Source: JAPPHA01 sp965242975
GTDB taxonomy: Bacteria > Pseudomonadota > Alphaproteobacteria > Rhodobacterales > Rhodobacteraceae
Length of the DNA stretch: 64,000 nt
Assembly: GCA_965242975.1 (NCBI GenBank)
Contig: CBDETS010000007.1
Location: 1,922,001-1,986,000, forward strand
Reading direction: 5' to 3'
The position numbers were made by a program, and so were the translations under genes. Positions 17,735 through 24,962 of the stretch are shown piece after piece. The notes beneath the pieces are model-generated. The model was not told the DNA's origin. It saw only the letters and a program-made list of their open reading frames with translations, and did not search any database. How positions within the stretch are numbered: position 1 is the stretch's first letter; each line of letters starts with the position of its first letter.

Positions 17735-17802
17735 TATTGACGGAGAAAACCCGTTTGGCTAACCTGTCAATAATGAAAGCAATTACTTTCAATAATGAAA
17801 GT
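17735..17802 (+). promoter_or_regulatory. Divergent promoter/operator region of the sulfatase island
   Basis: A perfect 18-bp palindrome, ACTTTCA-ATAA-TGAAAGT, lies at 17785-17802, with an extra copy of its right half (AATAATGAAAG) at 17769-17779. Upstream, TATTGAC (17735-17741) and GTCAATA (17766-17772) form another inverted pair. On the plus strand TTGACG (17737-17742), 17 nt and TAACCT (17760-17765) make a plausible promoter whose transcript would begin near 17772. The palindrome would then sit just downstream of the start point, fitting autorepression by the IclR protein. Confidence 0.5.
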
Positions 17803-18591
17803 CAAGTGTGCGCAACGCTTGGGCAAATCAAGCCAAACGCATTATCGACCGGGCGCAGATCATTGCGATTGTTGGAAATCCTGGCCCGGCCGCCGCATGA
17901 AAGGAGCTTTTCGGATCTCGCTGAAGAAATGGACCTGTCCGGTGCCTCGCTAACCCGGCTACTCAAGATGCTGGTCGATGAGGACTGGATTCGTCAGCGG
18001 CAAACAAGCAACCGCTACACGTTGGGATTTCGAGCGCAGCGATTCGGACACGCGCTGCGAGATTTCGGGCTGCATAACGCCCAGGTTCAGGGTACCGTTG
18101 CCAGCCTGGCATATTATGTCGGTCACTCTGCCTGTTTGGCCTCTCACCAAGGCGACTATTTCGTCATCACTGCAAAGACCGAGATTCACTACGGCTATCA
18201 TTTCATCGACGTTTTTGCGCCGAATACAGATTGGATAGACAACGGTATGGGCCAGGTCCTCCTGGCCTACCTGCCCGATGGAGTCGCAAAGGCAATATAT
18301 CACCGGCAGTACGGAATCGAACTTCCGGAAACCCACCTCGAGAGGTTCCAGCGAATCCGGGACCAGGGGCATCTTGTCCGGCGCGAGGGCCCTGTCACGA
18401 GATTCTCCGTCGGTATTTCAAATCCGGTCACCAGACAGGTCAGGGACGTGATGTCTGTCGCCGCCCTGAACACCAGCTCCGTAGATGTCGAAGAAATCCT
18501 GACCCAGGCAACGATTGCCGCTTCCGAAGCGGCTAGTCAGCTTCCGGGAGCATCGCAGGTGTCGGCAAGTCTCGGGAATGCAAATTTGTAA
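17773..18591 (+). CDS. IclR-family transcriptional regulator
   Basis: This 272-residue regulator has an N-terminal winged helix (FSDLAEEMDLSGASLTRLLKML) and a C-terminal IclR effector-binding domain with the typical NGMGQVLLAYLPDG and FSVGISNPVTRQVRDVMSVAAL segments. Two starts are possible: the ATG at 17773, used here, or a GTG at 17806 just after the palindrome. The GTG would give a more usual 13-residue lead before the helix-turn-helix. It sits between a divergent sulfatase and a downstream ABC transporter plus second sulfatase, so it is the likely switch for the island. Confidence 0.9.
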   Translation: MKAITFNNESQVCATLGQIKPNALSTGRRSLRLLEILARPPHERSFSDLAEEMDLSGASLTRLLKMLVDEDWIRQRQTSNRYTLGFRAQRFGHALRDFGLHNAQVQGTVASLAYYVGHSACLASHQGDYFVITAKTEIHYGYHFIDVFAPNTDWIDNGMGQVLLAYLPDGVAKAIYHRQYGIELPETHLERFQRIRDQGHLVRREGPVTRFSVGISNPVTRQVRDVMSVAALNTSSVDVEEILTQATIAASEAASQLPGASQVSASLGNANL

Positions 18592-18611
18592 CAGGGAGAA
18601 GGAAAGAAACA

Positions 18612-19589
18612 ATGTTCAACACTCTGACCAGGCGAATTCTCGCGGCGTCCATTGTCCTGGTGGCCTCCACGGTATTCGCATACGCGCAGACGACCGTCCG
18701 GTACGCAACCGATGGCTACGGGATGGGTGCAACAATCGTCCTTGCATCGGAAAAGGGATATCTGATGGATGAAGGCATAAACCCGGTTATCCAGACCTAT
18801 GCCTACGGAGTCGACACGATAGATGCCGTACTGGCCGGACAGGCGGATTTCGGGGTGGTGATCGGATTCCCGCTGCTGATCCGTTTCCAGTCGGGCAAGC
18901 TGGTTTCGCCATCGATTATCGGAAACTTCGTTCCGGGCTGGCACAAGCTCTATACACGGACAGAACTCAAGGACGCGGATGAATTCGAGGGCAAATCCTT
19001 CGCGGTGGCGACAGGCACCGCCCAGGAATTCGTGACTCGAAACTATATCAGGTTGCTGGGACTTGACCCGGAAACGGACGTTGAACTCGTCGATTTCAGC
19101 GATCTGTTCAGCATTGTCGGCGCACTCAAAACCAACCGAATTGATGCCGCATGGGTTTGGGGCGAAGGCGCGAAAACCATGGGAGAGGATGCGAATTTCG
19201 CCTTCATTTCGGACGACAGTATCGTATCCGAAGGAGCGACCGCGCTGCTGGTGACCACAAAGGAATACGCCGGTGCCAATCACGATGCGATCGTCAGGAC
19301 GCTAAAGGCATTAGGCAGGGCAACCGACGATGTCGCCGCTGACAGCGGCGCAGTCGCGACCATCGTTGCCAACAAGCTTGGCGCCGACAGTGAATTGGTG
19401 AAACGGGCGATCGACCAGGCCCGGTACGAACTGAGCTTCACTCCCAGTCTGGTGGACAACATGAGAGCCCAGCACGAATTCCTGCTCAATGCCGGAATGA
19501 TTGAACCATACGACCTGACGCCGCTGCTTTATTCCAAGGCTTTGGCCGAGGCCGACTCCTCGGCGGAGATCGACGCTTCACTTGAGTAG
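18612..19589 (+). CDS. ABC transporter periplasmic binding protein (SsuA/NMT1-like)
   Basis: This is the periplasmic solute receptor of an importer in the nitrate/sulfonate/taurine class. The 325-residue protein starts with a Sec signal peptide (MFNTLTRRILAASIVLVAS) with a probable cut after AYA. The mature N-terminus TTVRYATDGYGMGATIVLASEKG matches the NMT1/SsuA fold. A GTAQEF block near the middle corresponds to the ligand-binding loop. It lies 20 nt after iclR, followed by a strong hairpin and then the ATPase gene. Enclosure by two sulfatase genes suggests that the ligand is an organosulfate, rather than a sulfonate, but this is inference. Confidence 0.88.
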   Translation: MFNTLTRRILAASIVLVASTVFAYAQTTVRYATDGYGMGATIVLASEKGYLMDEGINPVIQTYAYGVDTIDAVLAGQADFGVVIGFPLLIRFQSGKLVSPSIIGNFVPGWHKLYTRTELKDADEFEGKSFAVATGTAQEFVTRNYIRLLGLDPETDVELVDFSDLFSIVGALKTNRIDAAWVWGEGAKTMGEDANFAFISDDSIVSEGATALLVTTKEYAGANHDAIVRTLKALGRATDDVAADSGAVATIVANKLGADSELVKRAIDQARYELSFTPSLVDNMRAQHEFLLNAGMIEPYDLTPLLYSKALAEADSSAEIDASLE

Positions 19590-19598
19590 CAACACCGT

Positions 19599-19641
19599 GA
19601 CGGGCGGGGCGGCCGATGGCCTGGAGGTTGCCCCGCCCGTC
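19599..19641 (+). promoter_or_regulatory. Strong intercistronic hairpin after binding-protein gene
   Basis: Perfect 12-bp arms, GACGGGCGGGGC (19599-19610) and GCCCCGCCCGTC (19630-19641), enclose a 19-nt loop that can itself pair (GGCC-GAT-GGCC). No U-tract follows and the operon continues. The likely role is to stabilise the upstream binding-protein mRNA or to cause partial termination, giving more receptor than ATPase and permease. Confidence 0.7.
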
Positions 19642-19665
19642 CCCGCATCTTGACCGAGCCGACGA

Positions 19666-20436
19666 TTGGGTATTCAACTTAAAGACATTTGTTTTTCCTA
19701 CACGCCGGCTTCGGATGATCCACTCGTCCTCAAGCATGTCGATCTTACAATCGACAATGGCGAGTTCCTTATCCTGTTGGGGCCCAGCGGTTGTGGAAAG
19801 TCCACTTTGTTACGGCTCATTGCCGGGTTCGATCATGCGACCATGGGAAGCGCGGAGGTGGACGGGTCCCCAATTGACGGGCCTGGCAGAGACCGAGGCA
19901 TGGTGTTCCAAGACCTGGACAGTTCGCTCTTTCAATGGCTGACCGTTCGGCAGAATGTCGAGTTCGGTCTCAAGGTTAACCGCATCGAGGCAGGGGAAAG
20001 AAAAAACCGCGCGAACGACGCCTTGCGAATGGTGAACCTGACGGATCACGACCATAAGTTTCCAGATGCCCTGTCGGGTGGGATGAAGCAACGAGTCCAA
20101 ATCGCCCGAATGCTCGCCATGCGTCCCAATATCATGTTGATGGATGAGCCCTTTGCGGCGCTTGATGCCCAAACCCGGCAGATGCTTCAGAGACAACTCG
20201 TATCCATATGGTCCGAGGTCAAACGCACGGCCATATACGTTACGCACGACATTCGCGAGGCGATCAATCTGGGCCAGCGTATCGTACTGATGACCGCAGG
20301 ACCGGAAGCCGGCATCAAGCGTGAATATGCTGTCCCCCTCGAATATCCGAGAAACCAATCGGACCAGGTCTATATCGATCTTCTCCAGACCATCTCGAAA
20401 GACATCGAAGAAGAAGTGACAAAGGTTTGGTCATGA
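19666..20436 (+). CDS. ABC transporter ATP-binding protein (SsuB/TauB-like)
   Basis: This is the cytoplasmic ATPase of the importer. The 256-residue protein has Walker A GPSGCGKST, a Q-loop GMVFQDLD, the signature LSGGMKQRVQIAR, Walker B IMLMDEPFAALDA and the switch His in YVTHDIREA. The signature carries Met-Lys in place of the usual Gln, which is normal in this subfamily. The only workable start is TTG at 19666, with no clear ribosome-binding site. Together with the preceding hairpin this predicts low translation relative to the receptor. Its stop overlaps the permease ATG. Confidence 0.92.
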   Translation: MGIQLKDICFSYTPASDDPLVLKHVDLTIDNGEFLILLGPSGCGKSTLLRLIAGFDHATMGSAEVDGSPIDGPGRDRGMVFQDLDSSLFQWLTVRQNVEFGLKVNRIEAGERKNRANDALRMVNLTDHDHKFPDALSGGMKQRVQIARMLAMRPNIMLMDEPFAALDAQTRQMLQRQLVSIWSEVKRTAIYVTHDIREAINLGQRIVLMTAGPEAGIKREYAVPLEYPRNQSDQVYIDLLQTISKDIEEEVTKVWS

Positions 20437-21236
20437 GCCGTTCGCCGTTCAACAAAACGATTCTTGGCGGTCGGATCGGCCGCAGTTTTTGGATTTCGAC
20501 GGTCTCGATCAGCTGCGGGCTTTTTGCTTGGGAAATCGCCGCGCGGCTTTGGATAGATCCCTTTTTCCTGCCCCCGGTAAGCACCGTTTTTCTGGGCATC
20601 ATCGAATTGATAGAGAGGGGTCTGCTCTTCGGCACCATTGGAATCAGCCTGTACCGAATATTGGCGGGTTTCCTCTTGGGGAGCATCGTCGCAATTCCAA
20701 TCGGATTGATCGTTGGCATCTCGATTACCGCTCGGGCCATATTTGATCCCTATGTACACTTCTTGCGTTTTATCCCAGCCTTGGCGCTTACGTCCCTGTT
20801 TCTTGTTTGGTTCGGTGTCGGCGAAGTCGCAAAGATACTGCAAGTGATGTATGCGACTGCGTTCATCGTCATTGTAAATACGGCTACGGGTGTCGTAACG
20901 ACGCATGAAAACAAGATTCTCGCGGCGCAAACACTTGGCGCGTCCCCCTGGCAGATATTCTGGCTCGTGACGATACCGGCCTGTATTCCGTCAATTTACG
21001 TCGGAATGCGGTTGGCTCTGGCAGGGTCGTTCATGGTCATAGTCGCGGTTGAAATGCTTGCCGCCGAATCGGGCCTTGGCTACCTGATCTGGACATCCAA
21101 AGTCTATTTCAAAATCGACTGGATGTTTGTGGGTATATTCTTCCTGGGCGCCTTGGGACTGTTGGCGGACTACCTCTGGAAGATGCTCGGCCGTCACGTG
21201 ATCAGGCGCTTTGTCCGGGAAAGCGCAGACTACTGA
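20433..21236 (+). CDS. ABC transporter permease (SsuC/TauC-like)
   Basis: This inner-membrane permease of 267 residues has about six transmembrane helices and the EAA loop in ILAAQTLGASPWQIFWLVTIPACIPSIY, the ATPase contact site. The ATG at 20433 overlaps the ATPase stop as ATGA, which is better than the TTG two codons upstream. The stop is one base from the ATG of the second sulfatase, so transport and hydrolysis genes are translationally linked. A second permease is not needed in this transporter class, which works as a homodimer. Confidence 0.92.
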   Translation: MSRSPFNKTILGGRIGRSFWISTVSISCGLFAWEIAARLWIDPFFLPPVSTVFLGIIELIERGLLFGTIGISLYRILAGFLLGSIVAIPIGLIVGISITARAIFDPYVHFLRFIPALALTSLFLVWFGVGEVAKILQVMYATAFIVIVNTATGVVTTHENKILAAQTLGASPWQIFWLVTIPACIPSIYVGMRLALAGSFMVIVAVEMLAAESGLGYLIWTSKVYFKIDWMFVGIFFLGALGLLADYLWKMLGRHVIRRFVRESADY

Positions 21237-21237
21237 C

Positions 21238-22605
21238 ATGCCAAATAATGTACTCCTTTTCCTCACAGATGATCATGGACAATGGGCGCTCGGTTCGTCG
21301 GGAAACGATCGCATCCAGACGCCGAACCTCGATTACCTCGCCGATACCGGCACGGTCATGGGAAACGCCTTCACGCCGACACCTGTGTGCTCTCCGGCCC
21401 GAGCCTGCTTGCTGACGGGACGCACGGCATCGCAGCACGGAGTCCACGACTATCTCGACAATCTGCCAGTTCGCTTTCAACGCGACTGGCTTGATGAAAA
21501 AGTGACGCTTCCGGAACTGCTGCACGACGCGGGCTATGGAACCGGACTCGTCGGCAAGTGGCACTTGGGCAACGACGACAAGAGTGCAAGGGGGTTCGAT
21601 TCCTGGGGAGCGCTCGCGGGCGACTACCCGATCGACGCGACCGGTCCGGCACGCTATTGCGTCAACGGCAAGGTACGGACGATCGCGGGGTCCAAGGCGT
21701 CGATCATTACCGATGGAGCGGTCAGATTTCTGAAGAATCGCGACAAGGATCGCCCTTTTTTTCTTCTTGTCGGCCATGTTTCCACGCACAGCCCCTGGGA
21801 AGGCCATCCAAAGAGGTTGGTCGCGCGCTACGCAACGCATGACTTTGCCGAGGTTCCGCAGCACGAAACATACCCGTTTGGAGAACAGAACCTGGAATCA
21901 AGACATCTCATCGATCGCGCCAATCCGCGCGCCGCTCTCGCGCAATACTACGCATCGGTGACGGCGATTGATGAAGGAGTCGGGCGGCTGATGGATACAC
22001 TCGATGCGGAAGGTCTTGGTGACGAGACGGTCATCATTTACACTTCGGATCACGGGTTGAATTGCGGCCATCATGGGATCTGGGGAAAGGGCAACGGAAC
22101 GTTGCCCCTGAACATGGTGGAAGAGAGCATCAGGATTCCCATGATTCTCAATGGTCCCGGCATCAGGAATGGACAGCTACGCGATGAGTTCGTCGACCAT
22201 CTGGACCTGTTTTCGACGATCGTCGACTTGGCTGAGCTACAATTTCCCCGCGACATCGAATACGCTGGCACGTCATTTCGGCAAATTCTCGCCGGTGGCG
22301 GCGCGGAAACCTGGAGGAAAATGCAATTCTGCGAGTACGGCAATGTGCAAATGGTCCGCGACAGCCGCTACAAGTTGGTCATTTGGCATGATACGGGTAA
22401 ACACCGGCTTTTCGATTTGCGCAGTGATCCGCGGGAGGAACGTGATCTCGCAAGATTGCCGGAATATGCAAACCGTTGCGAAGGCATGCTGAACCGACTG
22501 CGGGATTACTATGACCGCTTCAGTCTGCCCCATTTTTCTGGCATTCGCCCGGGAGGGCCGGAGGTAACCAACATCACGTCTCCCTGGAGTCGCGAAGAAC
22601 GTTAG
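21238..22605 (+). CDS. Type I sulfatase (second copy, CSPAR motif)
   Basis: This is a 455-residue formylglycine sulfatase with Cys51-Ser-Pro-Ala-Arg55 followed by ACLLTGR. Metal residues are in LFLTDDHGQWA at the N-terminus and YTSDHGLNCGHHG. It lacks a signal peptide, like the divergent sulfatase. Sequence similarity to that enzyme is limited outside the motifs, and the motif itself differs (Ala for Ser), so the two are unlikely to be recent duplicates and may cut different positions or substrates. It begins one base after the permease stop. The ATG at 21238 is preferred to a TTG inside the permease gene. Confidence 0.93.
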   Translation: MPNNVLLFLTDDHGQWALGSSGNDRIQTPNLDYLADTGTVMGNAFTPTPVCSPARACLLTGRTASQHGVHDYLDNLPVRFQRDWLDEKVTLPELLHDAGYGTGLVGKWHLGNDDKSARGFDSWGALAGDYPIDATGPARYCVNGKVRTIAGSKASIITDGAVRFLKNRDKDRPFFLLVGHVSTHSPWEGHPKRLVARYATHDFAEVPQHETYPFGEQNLESRHLIDRANPRAALAQYYASVTAIDEGVGRLMDTLDAEGLGDETVIIYTSDHGLNCGHHGIWGKGNGTLPLNMVEESIRIPMILNGPGIRNGQLRDEFVDHLDLFSTIVDLAELQFPRDIEYAGTSFRQILAGGGAETWRKMQFCEYGNVQMVRDSRYKLVIWHDTGKHRLFDLRSDPREERDLARLPEYANRCEGMLNRLRDYYDRFSLPHFSGIRPGGPEVTNITSPWSREER

Positions 22606-22607
22606 AT

Positions 22608-23105
22608 TCAGACAGCCATTTCTCCGGTTGCGGCTTCTGGAGAACGCCCGCTTTTTGGGAAGTAATCACGCCCGAAGCAATCGGTATCGAGTACCCTGCC
22701 TTCCTTGATTCGCCCGAGCCAATCCTGCTCGCTTACGCGCCGGAAACCGTCGTAGCCGGGAGGACGGAAGTGATCGTCTCGCCCGGTGTCGCGAACTGCC
22801 GCATGAAGGATTTCCATGACCTTCGGTCTATCGCGCAAACATTTTCCAACGAATTTGCCGACCTGACCGACAACAGCGAGCCTTCGAGCGACACAAATCC
22901 TACTTGGGGGAAAAGCGCCCGCCGGTCTCAGCGAAAATCTTGCCCTTGAGAGCGGCGCGCGGTGGCAGGCTTTCCCCGCGCGTGACGGGCTCAAAGCTAC
23001 ACCCATTTCACTCGTCGAGATCACCAATGACCTACACGCCTTCCTGCAGCCCGAAATGGTCGACTCGAACGCTACGTGATGGCCGGGAGGTCCTTCAACC
23101 AACAT
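22608..23105 (-). pseudogene. Decayed gene, family not recognised
   Basis: The minus strand carries coding-like sequence in more than one frame. The last 80 residues, around VLDTDCFGRDYFP, read cleanly to a TGA. Upstream, the segment SFEPVTRGESLPPRAALKGKIF is in a different frame and ends in stops. The pattern fits a frameshifted gene of about 165 codons or more. I cannot name the family. Confidence 0.4.
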
Positions 23106-23616
23106 GGAGGCTTCTCCGTGATTTCGCAGTTGGCAACGAAATTGCTGAGGAATTCAGGATCGACCAGATCGCCAGGCGCGCTGCCGGTGCCTGATATCAG
23201 GATCCTCTCCGATCCGGCAAACTGGCCGCCGGAATACAAGCGAACGAAAATCCACCCAATTCTCCGACGAGAACTGTTTCCCGGTCTGGCCTGAAGGCCA
23301 CGATATACGTTTTCCAGGAGCGGCGGAGTTGGCACCATGATTTCGCCTTTCGTCGAGAATGTTTAACCTGAACTGATGCACTGAGCCGTTCAATCCGACA
23401 GGCCGACGATGCCGGTACGCTCGTCATGACCAGCGGTGTCACCATCGAGTCTGACACTTTCGAGCCATCGCGGCAAAGTGTGCGCACCCACGAGGAAAAC
23501 GCACCTTTCCTGCACATGGCAATTCGGTGGTCCGGATAGCCGGGTATCACCGGGGCCGGTGCTTCAGCGCCGGTGACCGGATGCGCTTCGAAACGGCGAG
23601 GTTGAACGCAGTGTCT
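23106..23616. other. Intergenic, no intact gene
   Basis: Overlapping short frames on both strands give no recognisable domain. Some minus-strand stretches look coding-like, so this may be the 5' part of the decayed gene at 22608-23105. Confidence 0.4.
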
Positions 23617-23643
23617 GTTTATGTGTGAAATTCACACATAAAC
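23617..23643. promoter_or_regulatory. 27-bp perfect palindrome upstream of deoR-type gene
   Basis: GTTTATGTGTGAA (23617-23629) and TTCACACATAAAC (23631-23643) are exact reverse complements separated by one base. The site lies 70 nt before the DeoR-family start codon. The AT-rich arms, the near-absent loop and the position favour a protein-binding operator, probably for autoregulation, over an RNA terminator. Confidence 0.65.
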
Positions 23644-23713
23644 ATCCAAAAAAGGACTAGACTTTCCCGATATCGTCTTTATCGTGTTGGAAAATGTATG
23701 AAAAAATAGTGAA

Positions 23714-24547
23714 ATGGTGGAAAGCACCGGTCGAGATGACACGACTCATCGTGCGATAGAGATCCTTGAAATCCTTCACCGGCTTAACGGCTCCGCACGG
23801 ACCGCCCATCTCGCAGACGCGATGGGGGTGTCGGAGGAGACTGTCCGCAGGACGGTCAAGAAACTGTCGAAGAAAGGGATCGTTGCCCGCGTGCACGGAG
23901 GCGTGTACCTAACAGGAGAGGTACAAGTACCGAGCTTCTTTCACCGCATCGGCAAGCAATCCCGGGAAAAACGGCGGATCGCCAAGGCAGCCGCATCGCT
24001 CGTTGAGGACGGGAATTCACTTTTTCTGGATGTTGGGTCGACAACAAACTTCGTGGCGGCCGCGCTGGCATCGCTGTCCGGGATACAGGTCGTCACCAAC
24101 TCGGTAAATGTCGCGAAATCCCTGATGCAACAGAATGGCAACCGTGTGCACTTCGCGGGCGGCGAGCTGCAGATGGACAAGTGCGGAACTTTCGGGCGCG
24201 AAACCCTCAGCTTCATTGATCGTTTCTTTTTTGATGTCGCGATACTGAGTGCCGACGCGTTCGACATGGAACACGGGTTTTTGCTGCAGGACCGTTCGGA
24301 GGCAGAGGTGGCCAACGCCGTCATCAGAAGAGCCCGAAAGACGGTTTTCGTCGTCGACCAGACCAAGTTCTCCCTGACCGCGCCAATGATTTCGGGAGGC
24401 CCCGGAAACGCCGACTTCCTGGTGACGGATGCAGACCTGCCAAATCCGGTTTCCGAAGTCCTGAACCGGTGGGGAACCGAAGTGATCGTCGCGTCCGACG
24501 ATGGACGGGTGAGCCGAGTCGGGACTTCTCTCGGTACGGTCGGATAA
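23714..24547 (+). CDS. DeoR-family transcriptional regulator
   Basis: This 277-residue sugar-phosphate-sensing repressor has an N-terminal DeoR helix-turn-helix (AHLADAMGVSEETVRRTVKKL) followed by VHGGVYL. The C-terminal DeoRC domain includes LFLDVGSTTNFVAAAL, VVTNSVNVAKSL and FFDVAILSADAFD. The last stretch carries the acidic residues that normally contact the sugar phosphate. No sugar-uptake or kinase gene follows; downstream lie remnants and a Na/Pi cotransporter. The regulator may therefore have lost its regulon locally or act on genes elsewhere. The ribosome-binding site is weak. Confidence 0.92.
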   Translation: MVESTGRDDTTHRAIEILEILHRLNGSARTAHLADAMGVSEETVRRTVKKLSKKGIVARVHGGVYLTGEVQVPSFFHRIGKQSREKRRIAKAAASLVEDGNSLFLDVGSTTNFVAAALASLSGIQVVTNSVNVAKSLMQQNGNRVHFAGGELQMDKCGTFGRETLSFIDRFFFDVAILSADAFDMEHGFLLQDRSEAEVANAVIRRARKTVFVVDQTKFSLTAPMISGGPGNADFLVTDADLPNPVSEVLNRWGTEVIVASDDGRVSRVGTSLGTVG

Positions 24548-24576
24548 GGGACAGGTCCATCGGTGCCGGAAAACTC

Positions 24577-24780
24577 ATGAGCATGATTTCAATTGCGCTG
24601 AGTCTTGCCGGCGTGGTGATGCTTCTGCACTTCGGTGTTCACTTGGTGCGCTGCGGAGTCGAGAAATCGCCGGGGTCACCGTTTCGGCGCCTCGCGCCCA
24701 GAAACCGCGGGAACTCCACCCGGACTGTCGACGCGGGTGTCTTTCTGGCGGTTGCATTGCAAAGTTGGCCTGAACGGACC
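24577..24780 (+). pseudogene. Na/Pi-cotransporter N-terminal remnant
   Basis: The reading frame from ATG 24577 gives LAGVVMLLHFGVHLVRCGVE and then FLAVALQSW, which follow the N-terminal helix and the first QSS repeat of Na+/Pi cotransporter (NptA/PNaS) proteins. After the Gln-Ser the family's QSSSxTT motif is lost and the frame runs out about 35 codons later. An intact paralogue begins 180 nt downstream, so this looks like a decayed first member of a tandem pair. Confidence 0.55.
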
Positions 24781-24962
24781 GAAGCCGCAAGAACGGACAA
24801 CTTGAAGAATATCTATCACTTCTGGACAATCGCGTATCCTCACCATCCCCGATACCGGCCGTCACGACCTCCGGCCAGAGGGCACTGAGAGAGATGACTT
24901 CGAAGGGCGGCAACACCTTTTTGGCATCGACTGCTGCGGACAGGCACCGGGGGAATGAGACC

